DNA from: Dolomedes plantarius
Taxonomy: Eukaryota > Arthropoda > Arachnida > Araneae > Dolomedidae
DNA length: 64,000 bases
Assembly: GCA_907164885.2 (NCBI GenBank)
Contig: OU015490.1
Span: 14,428,495 to 14,492,494 of the forward strand
Direction: 5' to 3'
The position numbers and the translations under genes are program-made. Below, piece after piece: positions 34,092 to 45,000 of this stretch (its first letter is position 1; every line of letters begins with the position of its first letter). The notes under the pieces are model-generated. The model searched no databases. It was not told the origin of the DNA and saw nothing but the letters and a program-made list of their open reading frames with translations.

Positions 34092-34925
34092 AATGACTTT
34101 TTCCACGATTAACGAAAGTTGCAAATTTAAATGTGAAGACATTCTCTTCAGATCTATGTTTATCTTTGCCGCTGAGTATTATACATTGAAGAATTTATCT
34201 TTTGTAATCATCTTCAGTCTTAGAAAAAATTAGGATACTGAATGCAGAATAAAGTGCTTTATAAGTAACTATTGGTATTGCATTGTATGTATTCACAACA
34301 GTTTAACAGGTTTGTTTTCCGCCAAAGAAATGAAATGTTCCAATCATTTTTACAAAGAAATTATGCAAGTTTTAAGGTGCAGTTGATTAAAAATTTCTGC
34401 AACTTTGCATACACTGTTCAATGAAAAAGACCAAAATTTTGTGACATGACTAATGAAAAAAAGCTTTTTAGAATATTGGAATTTACAAATTGCCATTTTG
34501 TAGATAGAAATTTTATTTTATTAGCAAGGGATGTATGATTATCGGTGCATTTTTAGTTAGTTTAGTAAAAAGAATCAAGAACTACCTCTATTTTTTGAGG
34601 GATATATTCTGTAGACATTTCATTTCTTAAAAAAATAATAGTATTTGAATATTTGGTTTAATGATTAAACATTTAAAAATTAAATTTAAAAAAAATCTTT
34701 TTTGACAATTTTTGTCTTTGCTGATTGTATCGTAGTTAGGCAACTAAATTGCCAACCCTTTCATCATTGGTCATTTTTTCCCCCGCAAAGAAGAAAAACT
34801 TTCCACAAACGTCATTTGTGTATATTATGCATGTCTGGTTATTTTCTACTAAAAAACTAATCTTTGAACTTTTTTGTAAATTATTAAAATAATATTAACT
34901 TCCTTTTACATTTCTTGTAGAATTT
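34092..34925. other. AT-rich DNA downstream of the Helitron gene
   Basis: This is 3' to the minus-strand helicase frame and probably still within the Helitron. I could not find a convincing hairpin plus CTAG end, so the 3' boundary of the element is unknown. Confidence 0.4.
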
Positions 34926-37760
34926 TTAAAATACTTCTTTGAAAACAATATTTTGCTTAAAATATCTATTGTCTTTTAGCAAATTTCCTTGTAGTTGACA
35001 TTCTTTAATTTGAACTTTAATTTGGTGGGGATTTCGAGATCTTGATCGTGCAACATAGAGTTGACCGTGTGAGAATACAGGCTCATCAAGATAAATTCCT
35101 ACATGCTCGAATGTTTGTCCCTGTGATTTATTTATAGTCATGGCATAAGCTGGAATGACTGGAAACTGCCGGCGTTTGAGGATGAATGGCAGATTAATGT
35201 CACTTGGTGTTAAATCCATTCTTGGTAAAAATACAATATCTCCCCGTTGGCATTCACAAACTATTTCTGCAGTGATGAAGTTAGCGTCAAGTCCGGTGAC
35301 CGTAAGGCGAGTGCCGTTGCAAAGTCCTTGCTTTGGATTCAAATTTCGAAGCAACATGATTATGACTGCTTTTTTCAACATCAACATATGTGGTGGCATA
35401 CCTGAGGGAGTCTGTTCATGTAGAAATTCTGATGGGTAATTAAGAGAATCATTTGGATCTTCAGATATGATAGAATCTGCACTATAATATAATTGAATTT
35501 CTCCTTCGAGTTTTTCAATGATGGCACGATTTATTTCAAGAGTCTTCTTATTTGTTGGAGCTAAAATAACTCTTTTTGCAAGCTCTTCAACTGGCATGTT
35601 ACACAGTTGTTCACCATAAATGTCTTCAATTAGACTGTTCTCAACAATCATTTGCTCAGGTATTTCAACAGAATTAACTGGTAATCCAAAAATATGAGGA
35701 AGATTGCTTAAACCAATGTTCAGTAGCCATGTGTTGTGTTGATTTTGGCCGATGCTACGCATATTTATAGTAAGGCTGAGGTGAGTAAATTTGTTCCAGA
35801 GTGGGCTTGATTTTATACAGCTTTCAATAATATCAGCTGGAGTACCTCTTGGGACTACTGGAAGTGTCTTCCTGAAATCGCCTCCAAGTACTATTACTTT
35901 TCCCCCAAATGGCCTATCATTGCACATGACTTCACGCAACAATATATCTATACAACGAAGACCATCTTTAGTGAGCATTGTAATTTCATCAATGATAATC
36001 AGCACAGCCATTCGTAGATTTTCAGCTTCTGGAGATGTTGTTCGCATTGTTGAAACCGATGTGTCAAGGAGAGGAACTGGTAACTTGAACCCACTGTGAA
36101 CAGTTCGACCACCTTTTAGCAATGTTGCAGCAATGCCAGTCGTTGCAAACGGAAGTGCAATTTTTCCTTTTCCTCGAACAAAAGACAACAGTGTTGAATA
36201 CAGATAAGTTTTTCCAGAACCTCCTGGACCATCCAAGTAAAAATATCTATCATTTTTCTGTATGTTGTCAATTGCTGCAGTAATTTTCATGAATGCAGAA
36301 AGTTGTTCGTTATTTAGAGATATTATACATCCTTCAGCTGCCTCTCTTTCGTCAGACTGGTTGAAATCCTGAATTTTGATTGGATTTCCTGTTGGAATAG
36401 GTAGACCAGCTGAAGCACATGACAATCCATGTTGTTTGAGAATTTCATTGATGTCATGTAGAGCAAAGTTAAAAGCTACTGTTTCAATATTGATACCCAA
36501 ATAATCGAGAGACATGTTAATATGGTATTTATTCCAAAGCTCTAATGCATTTGTCGGATTGCAGAAGCAAAGGATAAATGCAAATGATTGCCGCAATTGC
36601 TTTGGCATTTGAAAAATGGCAGCATCCTGTAAATACAAATCCCACTCTTCATCTGACTCCGTCAAGTGACGATGGAAAGCTGCTTGCTTGAAAGTATCGT
36701 AGACAACATTGTCAACCGTTCGCAGAAATTCAAAGCTTATAGCGCCAGGGACATGAAGCAGCAATATGCGGAGATAGAACCTCTCTTCATCTTTTACACT
36801 AACATGGTACATCCTTGAGATAATTTTATTACCTCCTCTCTGTCTTTTTTGCCAGCTATTACGAATATACACATAGTGATATGGAATATCTGTGTACAAC
36901 AATGCTTGTGCATCAGTATCTCTGTTATTTAACTCAAACCATGACTCAAGCTTTGTTCGTGATGATCGTGCAGCTTGCAAGGCTTCTACTTCATGACCAG
37001 CAGTAAATATAAGGCGTTGCTGGTTTGGGAGGTGTACTGGCAGTCTCATCACTGCATGCGAACGGTCATGCATTTTTGATTCAAGCAATCTCCACATTGC
37101 TTCTGGTGCACCTACATATCGAGCATCAATGTAGTTAGCAATTTCATTGATTTGGAGTTGCCCTGCAGTCAGAATCATATTAGCACAGTCAAATCCCTTA
37201 TAAATATATTTGTAAATATATTTAATTGCACGCATAGAGGTACAAACTTCAACATTAATGTGTGCATTGTATTTAAGCAACAGATATGGATTGTATGGAA
37301 CCACATATCTACTATCCATTGATCTACCTCTAACTTCAAATGTTACATTTAAGCGTCTACGGTACAATGGATAACCATTAATGTTGATAGTTGTTTCTGT
37401 TTGAAGTTGCTTGGGAAACTGCTTTTTACATTTCCCATGTTCCATGCAAGGTGCTCCAAGATTATCAATACCACATGGTCCATGCAACATGCATTTTGTT
37501 ACAATTTCATGCAAGCGTGGATTTTGATCAGGCAATGGAATATCAGCACACACAAATTGATCAATACGCTCAGCAGTTGAAAATTTGTCTTCTACTCGTA
37601 GAACAATTAAAATGTGAGCATGCGGCAGTCCTCGTTTTTGGAATTCCACAGTATAAACATGAGCTGTAGCTTTTCCAAAGACACTGTGAACAACCAGATC
37701 TTCTATAAGAGATTTTAGTTTTAACTTAAAAGACTCGTGCCACCAAATCAGGACGGTCAT
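34926..37760 (-). pseudogene. Helitron Rep-helicase, C-terminal frame (HUH nuclease core and PIF1-like helicase)
   Basis: This is the larger part of a Helitron transposase, which nicks and joins single DNA strands and unwinds DNA during rolling-circle transposition. The 944-codon frame holds the HUH motif in GLPHAHILIVL (H47, H49). The tandem-tyrosine active site is in IKYIYKYIYKGFD (residues 179-191). Walker A is DGPGGSGKTYL (510-520), Walker B is LIIIDEITM (587-595), and a late helicase motif is AYAMTINKSQGQTF near residue 870. The C-terminus looks natural. It lacks the endonuclease domain of Helentrons. The ATG at 37760 is not the true start: residues 10 onward continue the upstream frame 37726-39303 across a one-base frameshift at the A-run 37728-37731 (T-run in the coding strand). 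No other defect is visible. Confidence 0.9.
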
Positions 37761-39303
37761 GTGTTTGTTCTCCTGGTCGTAAATTGTTAGTGATTTCTCG
37801 GCACTTTGGATTCGCCGTGAATGTTATAAAAAGATCTGGTGCACCAAATTTAGCAAATATGGACATGGCATCAGCACATCGTTCTCTCATATTTCTTGGT
37901 GATCCTTCAAATGATGAAGGCAAAATTATTGGAATTCCTGCTCGCATTCCAGCATTTTCATTCCCAATTTCAAGATGATCTGCAAGTCCTTGATAGAGCT
38001 CAGTTCTTAACTGCTGCTGATGCATTTTGATGAAATTGAGATTATTTGCTTCTACCTGAAGATATGAATCAACAATCCACTGCTGAGAAAGATTTCCTGC
38101 ACTAATTATTGGATTAAATTCATCTCGAATGGCAGTCAAAGCAACTTTGTATTGAAGCATTGTAACATTCACTCTGCTGCGATTTGCTTGTGCTCCATCA
38201 TAAGCTTTACAACTCCAGTTCGGTTGCCAACCTGGCTCGCCATAGGGAAACAAAATGGGATAAGCCATTGGATCCAAGTTTGGGCTCAAGATATTAATAT
38301 TAATAAATGGTTGCAAAGGATTTTCTGGATTGAAAGGATAGACACGGATGTCACGTTCAAATGGAGGTTCTCCGTCACTATTCACAAAGACCATGGCAAT
38401 TTCATTGGCGGTTGGTGCATTGTATCGGCGCTGATCAGAGTGTCGGTCTCGTCGGAACACCATATTTACGATAGGAATATCCGCTCCTGCTTCACTTGCT
38501 TCTTGAACTGCTCGAGCTTGAACCTCCCTAAGCATGCAGTATGCATTTGTTAGCCGATTGTGCTGCCTGAAAAATCTATCAATCTGATCTAAAACATGCG
38601 AGAAGCATTGCTCATTAGCTGAATGAGTAACTCTTATATCAGTAGCTTGAGTACTGTCAATGACATACAGCTGAACAAACTGGGGAGCTTCGCCATTCAG
38701 TGGTTGAATGTGGCTTGTACGATGACAAATTTGACCATGGACTTTGAAAATATAAGGTCCTCTACTATTAAAATCAAGAACTTTTGCTCCCATTGATGAA
38801 AATGAAACCGCACTGTTGTATGAGCGAATATTTTCGCGAAAGTTCTTGTGATCAGGATTGCTCGGATCCATAAGCAAGTTAAACAAAAAATTGGGGTATG
38901 ACAACACATTTCCCTCAGCATCTATGGGTTTCTCCAGTTTAACTCTTCCTTTCCGGCAGCAACTTTTAAATTTTCCATCAGGCGGGCGTTCTGCACTGAA
39001 ATTCTTAGAACTACAAAACTGGCAAATTACGTTTATTGGTCCACAATAGTGTTCATCTATTTCAGCAGTGAAATTAATTTCTCGCCTTTGACGCTCTCGG
39101 GATAAGCGATGGGTTTCTGCATCTCTTATTCGGCGTACTCGAGTTTCTTCTGGCGACTCTTGTTGAATCCGAAGACGTTGGGTTGCAGAATTAGTCGCCC
39201 GCAATCTATCTCGCGACTCTTGGCTTTGCCTTGCTAGATATCTCCTTTGCCGTTCTCTAGCTTCCCGGCGCTTTTTTTGAGAGGGACTTTCGTTCTCGTA
39301 CAT
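37726..39303 (-). pseudogene. Helitron Rep-helicase, N-terminal frame
   Basis: The 525-codon frame begins MYENESPSQKKRREARERQR, the basic R/E/Q-rich start common to Helitron proteins. A cysteine cluster follows (CQFCSSKNFSAE and CCRKGR, about residues 95-122), probably zinc-binding. The Helitron-like N domain then continues through DPMAYPILFPYGEPGW, typical of these proteins, to the Rep-domain lead-in LFITFTANP and DRPDLVARVF, after which it meets a stop. The next residues of the domain are found in frame in the 34926-37760 frame, so the two are one gene of roughly 1460 codons split by a single inserted base in a homopolymer. A sequencing or assembly error at that run would be an alternative to true inactivation. 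Confidence 0.88.
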
Positions 39304-39939
39304 TGTTATTATAATACTTAATTATAATACTAATTATAATACTGTTATAATATAACTTAAATTTGAAATAAGTTTCCTAATCTCTGAGAATGTAAATCAC
39401 GTTTTTGGATTGTCAAATCAAAATATTAACTCATTTTGCCAATAGAAAAAGTATATGTAAAATTAATCAAAATATATATACTCGATCAAAATATTAAATA
39501 TTAAGTTAAAAAATATCCCGAATTATCTAACAATATTGCATTTAATCCACAACATGTAAAAGCAAACCCTATCATTATTTTTTTTTATTTAGTTTTTCAT
39601 GCAATTGGAGTAGTAGACTGCCATCCATTTTTTTACAGTTCACTACGCGATTCATTCACATTCAAGTTTATTTACTTTCAGAATTCATCGCAAAAGTAAA
39701 CAGATTTTTAAAAACTGTTAAATATACAGCTAAAAACATCCAATTTTTTTTAGTTCTGAATGTTTTATAGAAAAATAGGCTGAACAAACGTGATTTGATG
39801 AAGAAGATATTTGTTTTTAGGTAAGAAAAAATTCTGATCCACATCTGAAATTGAAATTAAGCCTAACGGGCGGTTTGTTTACTGAGGGCTTCAATTGAAA
39901 GATGAGTACAGCCCGGAAGTGTTATACAGAGACAACGGC
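39304..39939. other. 5' side of the Helitron and AT-rich spacer
   Basis: Immediately upstream of the Helitron gene is a short repeat of TTATAATACTAATTATAATAC. The Helitron 5' TC end could not be placed. No other features were seen. Confidence 0.4.

Positions 39940-39981
<42 letters not shown>
39940..39981. repeat. (TA)n microsatellite
   Basis: TA run directly before a tRNA-like SINE. Confidence 0.9.
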
Positions 39982-39983
<2 letters not shown>

Positions 39984-40190
39984 TCACATGGTATAGTGGT
40001 AAGCGTTGTGAGCTTCCACGCCGTGGGCAAATTCCAAATAAAGCCTGGTCGGTACCGTGTTGCCGCGTCTTAAGGAGCGATGCTGGCTCTCCTAAATTAA
40101 GCTCCCATAAGCCAGCAAGACCACGCGGTCAATACCAAAAGGCCAATGTCTCACAACAAGTGCTTCCGCATTAGGGGAAAAAAATAGCTG
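39982..40190 (+). mobile_element. tRNA-like SINE
   Basis: CACATGGTATAGTGGTAAGC (box A-like) and GTGGGCAAATTCCAAAT (degenerate box B) start a 200-bp body ending in GGGGAAAAAAAT. The anticodon arm does not fold cleanly. Confidence 0.45.
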
Positions 40191-40229
40191 TATATACATT
40201 TATAATTTATATTATTTATTTATAGAAAG

Positions 40230-40382
40230 TGTTGGTATATATATATAAATGCTACAAAGTGTTTTTAACTTTTCACACCAGATGGTGCTAAGTGTCTATA
40301 TTTGTCCTTTTGTATGTAAATGTATATTTTCTGTAAATAAAACTCAGTTGGAATGTAGTCCTTGAACGTGTGAGACACAACA
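40230..40382 (+). repeat. Copia 5' LTR
   Basis: Begins TGTTGGTATATATATATAAA, which also supplies a TATA-like sequence. It contains the polyadenylation signal AATAAA near 40337 and ends ACACAACA. Confidence 0.93.
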
Positions 40383-40510
40383 TTTGGCAGCAGAGCTTCG
40401 TGGTTGTTTTTCTCCTCGAAGAGCCAGTCGCATCGACATCCGGTCGCCGATGAATTCAAAATGCAACTGTGAGATTTCCTAAAGCGAAAGTTTAAACGAT
40501 AGCGAAGAAA

Positions 40511-43500
40511 ATGGACAACATGAAAAGCATTCCGTTGTTGAATAGTGGAAATTATTTACTCTGGTCTATGAAAATCAAGGCAATTTTAACTTTAAAAAGA
40601 TTAATAGATGTTATCTATGAAGATAGACCACAGGATTTAAAATTACTAGAAGATTGGAAAACAAAGAATGATGACGCTGTAGCCTATATTTTGCTATCAC
40701 TTTCAGATGAACAGAGTCTCCAATTTGCAGAAGAAACCAATGCCAAAAATTTATGGGAAAAAATAAAAAGGGTTTTCACAGGAAAAAATGAAGACCGGAA
40801 GATAGATGCTGGAAATGAGCTAAAGAATATAGAAATGCAAGAAAACGAAAATGTATCCGACTACATAGCCAGAGCAAGGGGACTTTCTATGAAGTGTAGC
40901 GCACTTGGTTTGAACATTTCAGAACGTGAACTGGTTTACTACACAGTTCGTGGACTTAACCATAAATTCGGGAAAATAAGAGAAATATTGAAGACGCAAA
41001 GAGAAAAAGAAATTGATGAAATATTAGAAATTTTACGCGAAGAAGAGAATACCCATTTAAAAATGAACTCAAATTCCATATCCAGAAAAGGAGAAGCTTT
41101 CCATGTTAAAAACAGTAATAGAAACGTAAAACTTTGCTGGATCTGCAACAAATCCAATCACATAGCCAGAAATTGTTTTTTCAGGAATAAAACAGGAAAC
41201 AGGAGTGGAAATGCACCCGACAACGTGATAAGAACATTACCTAACGACAAAACCAAAAACAAGCAAAAAATGAGATTCGCGAACGCAGCATTTGAAAACG
41301 AAAATCAGAACTTTGCCCTTATGACAGACCCAGAACATTCCGACGCTACTTGTGAGAATATTTGGATTTTGGATTCTGGAAGCAGCTCACATATGTGCAA
41401 GGACCTTAAATTTTTTGAAAACTTTAATTCCGATGTTGGTCATATTAACTTAGCAGGTAAGATTTCTGTTTTAAAATCTATTGGCGAAGGAAAAGTTAAA
41501 GCTAAGACATTTGTAAACAATATTGAAAATACATTAACTATTGATAATGTGATTTATGTACCTGATTTAAGATGTAATTTGTTATCCATGACTAAATTAA
41601 TGGAAAGAGGTTATAGTATTCAATCATATGATAATTATGTTTTGGTTTTAAGCAAAACTGGTCAAATTGTTTTAAAAGCTGAGAAAGTAAATAATCGCTT
41701 AGAAATTATAATGAAACCTTGTATTGATAATAATTCATCTGAATTATTAGAGTGTAACTTTGTTAAAAATGTAGAAAATTATGAATTATGGCATAAAAGA
41801 CTTTGTCACTTGAATCCTCAATATATGTCTAAAATGAAAGATATAATTGATATAAATGTTAAAGAATCTGAAATTTTAAATTGTGAATCATGTAATATCA
41901 GTAAATTAACTCGTAAAAAACATTGCAAAATTAATATTGATCAAAGTAATTCTGTTTTGGAATTAATTCATGCTGACTTAGCTGGTCCTATAAATATTGA
42001 TTCATTGGGTGGTTCTAAATATTTTTTAATGCTTGTAGATGATTATTCTGGTATGTATTTTTCTTATTTTATAAAACATAAGTATGAAGTATTTGATGTG
42101 TTTAAAAATTTTAAAGAAAGGTATGAAAACCTAACAAGCCGAAAAATCAAACGCTTAAGAACCGATAATGGATTAGAATTTGTGAATAATGAAATGACTA
42201 AATTCTTACTGAAATTTGGCATATCTCATGAAAGAACTGTAGTATGCAATTCAGAATCTGGCGGAAAAGCGGAAGAGGCTATAGGAGTTTTAGTAGAACG
42301 CGCAAGAACCTTACTATATGAGAGTAAACTACCTCAAAAATTTTGGGCGGAAGCCATATCCTGCAGTACTCATGTATCGAATATTACACCGCGCAAATAT
42401 AAAAATAAACTTCCGATGGAAATATGGACAGGTAAAGAACCCAAAATAAGTTATTTAAAAACTTTTGGCTGTGTAGCTTATTATCATATTCCTAAACAAT
42501 TTCGCAATAAATTTGATGTTCCAGGGAAACGCGGAATTTTTGTCGGTTATTCCAGAGATAGAATAGCATATAGGATTTATGACATCGCAAAAAATACAGT
42601 GATTGAGGAACGATCAGTTAAATTTGACGAAAAATTAAAAGGCAGCGAATTCATAACGAAAAATTCGGAATCCTATTTATGGAATGTTGAAAATCTGAGT
42701 CAGTTCAATATTTCAAATTTAGAAGCAGAAACAGAAATTAACCCGCATGAAGATAATCAAAGTGAAATTAATGACACAAAATCATTACAAAATGAAACCG
42801 CAAACGATCAAAGAGTGGAAAACTCAAATCATGAGTTATCACCTAAATTAAGGCGTTCCGAACGTATAAAAAATAAGTCAACGGCGAATTTGGCCTTAAG
42901 TAACTCTACTCGGGAGGAAAATAATTCAATACCTGAAAATTATGAGCAAGCAATGAATAGCATTAAACATAATAAGTGGAAAAACGCGATGCAAAAGGAA
43001 TTAGAGTCAATGAATAAGCATGATGTCTTTGAAATAATTGAAAGACCTAAAAATGTAAAAATAATCAAAAGTAAGTGGATTTATTCAGTTAAAACAATTA
43101 ATGACGAGGAAATTTATAAAGCAAGACTCGTAGCGGCAGGTTTTAATTTAATTAAAAATAAAGACTATTCAGAGTCTTTTTCGCCTGTTGTTAATATAGA
43201 ATCATTTAGATTATTGATATCATTAGCTGCAAAATTAAATTTATCTGTAAGATTTTTTGATGTCAAGACAGCTTACTTGTATGGCGATATTGAAGAAACT
43301 GTTTACATGGAAATCCCACCAGGTTATGAAGAACAATTTGGTAAGAACAATGTATGTAAATTAAAGCGTAGCTTATATGGTTTACCACAATCTGGTAGAA
43401 ATTGGCATATTAAACTTAAAAATGAACTGAAAAGGATTGGCCTCAACCAGCTTGCATCTGACAATTGTGTTTTTATTACAAGTAATGAAACTGATTTTTT

Positions 43501-44455
43501 CGCAATTTGTATTTATGTAGATGATTTGGCAATATTTTCAAATAATTCTAAATTATGTGAAGAGATAATACTTAAGCTTAGAAAAACTTTTGAATTAAAT
43601 GAAACTACAGAAAATTCCAAATTTTTAGGTATAGAAGTTCTACAAAATGAAAATGGTATTAGTTTATCGCAAACGCATTACATTGAATCTCTGATAAATA
43701 AATATGGATTGGAAAACTGTAAGAAAGCTAATACACCAATAACTAAAGGTGAGGATAGATGTTTTAATCCCACGGATGATTTAGTCAATCAGACTGAATA
43801 TCAGGAAATAATAGGTGAGATTTTATATTTGGCTAATAGAACTCGCCCAGATCTCGCTTTTGTCACTAGCTATTTATCACAATTTAATAAACGACCGGAA
43901 AAAAGGCATTATACATTAGCTAAAAGAGTTTTGAAGTATTTAAACGCAACAAAAAATAAAGTTTTGTTTTATGACAGAGAAAATGGATTTTTAAATTGTT
44001 GCGCAGATGCCAGTTGGGGAAATGCTGAGGGAGGCAAATCATTTTCAGGTTGTGTTATAATGATTGGTAATTCACTTCTTACGTGGAAAAGTAGAAAACA
44101 AAAATGTGTTGGACTATCCACATGTGAAGCAGAACTGCTAGCTATCGCCGATGTTGCAAGAGAATTAACTTGGACTCTAAACATGTTAACTGAATTAAAA
44201 TGTGAAAATTTTGTTAAGAGACCTGTAGTCTTATATAGTGATAGTCAATCAGCCATCGATTGGTTAAATAGTGGTAAGTCATCAAATAAAACTAGACATG
44301 TGAATCTGAAATTCCATTTTGTCAAAGATCTCATTGAAAATGATACTATAAAGACTAAATATGTGAATACTAATGAGATGATTTCTGATTTCTTAACCAA
44401 GGCTGTAACATTTGATAAATTGTTATTCTCATTGAAGAATATATGTTTAATGTAA
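40511..44455 (+). CDS. Copia Gag-Pol polyprotein, intact
   Basis: A single 1314-codon frame encodes all retrotransposon functions. Gag (about 1-200) is followed by a zinc knuckle C209-C212-H217-C222. The protease active site is DSG at 288-290. The integrase has an N-terminal zinc-binding HHCC (H428, H433, C458, C461) and the catalytic triad D489, D552, E588 with 35 residues between the last two. The reverse transcriptase core is around 850-1080 with YVDD at 1002-1005. The RNase H acidic residues are D1166, E1206 and D1244, and H1263 is close behind. Domain order (protease, integrase, RT, RNase H) defines Copia rather than Gypsy. No stop or frameshift is present and every catalytic motif checked is intact. 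The ATG lies about 130 bp after the 5' LTR. Expression would start in the LTR. With near-identical LTRs, this copy may be transposition-competent. Confidence 0.96.
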   Translation: MDNMKSIPLLNSGNYLLWSMKIKAILTLKRLIDVIYEDRPQDLKLLEDWKTKNDDAVAYILLSLSDEQSLQFAEETNAKNLWEKIKRVFTGKNEDRKIDAGNELKNIEMQENENVSDYIARARGLSMKCSALGLNISERELVYYTVRGLNHKFGKIREILKTQREKEIDEILEILREEENTHLKMNSNSISRKGEAFHVKNSNRNVKLCWICNKSNHIARNCFFRNKTGNRSGNAPDNVIRTLPNDKTKNKQKMRFANAAFENENQNFALMTDPEHSDATCENIWILDSGSSSHMCKDLKFFENFNSDVGHINLAGKISVLKSIGEGKVKAKTFVNNIENTLTIDNVIYVPDLRCNLLSMTKLMERGYSIQSYDNYVLVLSKTGQIVLKAEKVNNRLEIIMKPCIDNNSSELLECNFVKNVENYELWHKRLCHLNPQYMSKMKDIIDINVKESEILNCESCNISKLTRKKHCKINIDQSNSVLELIHADLAGPINIDSLGGSKYFLMLVDDYSGMYFSYFIKHKYEVFDVFKNFKERYENLTSRKIKRLRTDNGLEFVNNEMTKFLLKFGISHERTVVCNSESGGKAEEAIGVLVERARTLLYESKLPQKFWAEAISCSTHVSNITPRKYKNKLPMEIWTGKEPKISYLKTFGCVAYYHIPKQFRNKFDVPGKRGIFVGYSRDRIAYRIYDIAKNTVIEERSVKFDEKLKGSEFITKNSESYLWNVENLSQFNISNLEAETEINPHEDNQSEINDTKSLQNETANDQRVENSNHELSPKLRRSERIKNKSTANLALSNSTREENNSIPENYEQAMNSIKHNKWKNAMQKELESMNKHDVFEIIERPKNVKIIKSKWIYSVKTINDEEIYKARLVAAGFNLIKNKDYSESFSPVVNIESFRLLISLAAKLNLSVRFFDVKTAYLYGDIEETVYMEIPPGYEEQFGKNNVCKLKRSLYGLPQSGRNWHIKLKNELKRIGLNQLASDNCVFITSNETDFFAICIYVDDLAIFSNNSKLCEEIILKLRKTFELNETTENSKFLGIEVLQNENGISLSQTHYIESLINKYGLENCKKANTPITKGEDRCFNPTDDLVNQTEYQEIIGEILYLANRTRPDLAFVTSYLSQFNKRPEKRHYTLAKRVLKYLNATKNKVLFYDRENGFLNCCADASWGNAEGGKSFSGCVIMIGNSLLTWKSRKQKCVGLSTCEAELLAIADVARELTWTLNMLTELKCENFVKRPVVLYSDSQSAIDWLNSGKSSNKTRHVNLKFHFVKDLIENDTIKTKYVNTNEMISDFLTKAVTFDKLLFSLKNICLM

Positions 44456-44506
44456 ATGTGCTGTTAATGTTCTGAAAAGATAAAACCCCTTTTCGCAGGG
44501 GGAGAG

Positions 44507-44659
44507 TGTTGGTATATACATATAAATGCTACAAAGTGTTTTTAACTTTTCACACCAGATGGTGCTAAGTGTCTGTATTTGTCCTTTTGTATGTAAATGT
44601 ATATTTTCTGTAAATAAAACTCAGTTGGAATGTAGTCCTTGAACGTGTGAGAAACAACA
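44507..44659 (+). repeat. Copia 3' LTR
   Basis: Matches the 5' LTR except at about three sites (TATATACATA for TATATATATA; GTCTGTATT for GTCTATATT; GAGAAACAACA for GAGACACAACA). Confidence 0.93.
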
Positions 44660-44664
44660 GAAAT

Positions 44665-44960
44665 TATTATTGTTATGTCATAAATGTAATCTTTTTAGCA
44701 TGGAGCGCGGTAAAGAAACGAAAAGGAAAGTCGTAACTGTCCACACACCTGCTTTTAATGCGATTTTTATGACAATGACAGCAGATAGCATCGCTCTTCT
44801 GTGAGCCGTTTCGACGGGTGCGGCACTACCCCGTGAAGATCATTCTTCCTTCAGAGATTTTGGAAATATGGGCCGTCCGTACCGACTCTGAGGACATTGA
44901 TCCCACGTTAATCTCCGGGAAATCTGTATGTCAGATCACAGATTACCAAACTCATATCAA
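44665..44960. other. spacer, nothing recognised
   Basis: GC-balanced sequence with one 66-codon frame (44818-45018) that runs into (TA)n. No family recognised. Confidence 0.4.
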
Positions 44961-45000
44961 TATCTTTATATATATATATACATATATGTATGTATATATA

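Larger units (their letters stand above)
40230..44659 (+). mobile_element. complete Copia (Ty1-type) LTR retrotransposon
   Basis: Two 153-bp LTRs (40230-40382 and 44507-44659) start TGTTGG and end ACAACA. By my reading they differ at three positions (about 2 per cent), which points to recent insertion. The flanks GAAAG (40225-40229) and GAAAT (44660-44664) look like a 5-bp target duplication with one change. After the 5' LTR, TGGCAGCAGAGC resembles the complement of the initiator tRNA-Met 3' end with one mismatch (primer site). A purine run AGGGGGAGAG precedes the 3' LTR (polypurine tract). Gag and pol lie in one intact frame. Confidence 0.95.

Noticed and set aside
34092..34925. 3' end of the autonomous Helitron (hairpin plus CTAG)
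   Set aside because: I searched by eye for a stem-loop followed by CTRR on the minus strand and saw none convincing, so no boundary is claimed.
35155..38553. Plus-strand frames of 90-133 codons within the Helitron
   Set aside because: They are antisense shadows of the Rep-helicase gene.
34926..39303. A host PIF1 helicase gene
   Set aside because: The helicase is fused to an HUH/tandem-Tyr Rep domain and a Helitron N domain, so it is a transposon protein.
40511..44455. Gypsy element or endogenous retrovirus with envelope
   Set aside because: Integrase precedes reverse transcriptase, which defines Copia, and no envelope-like frame follows RNase H before the 3' LTR.
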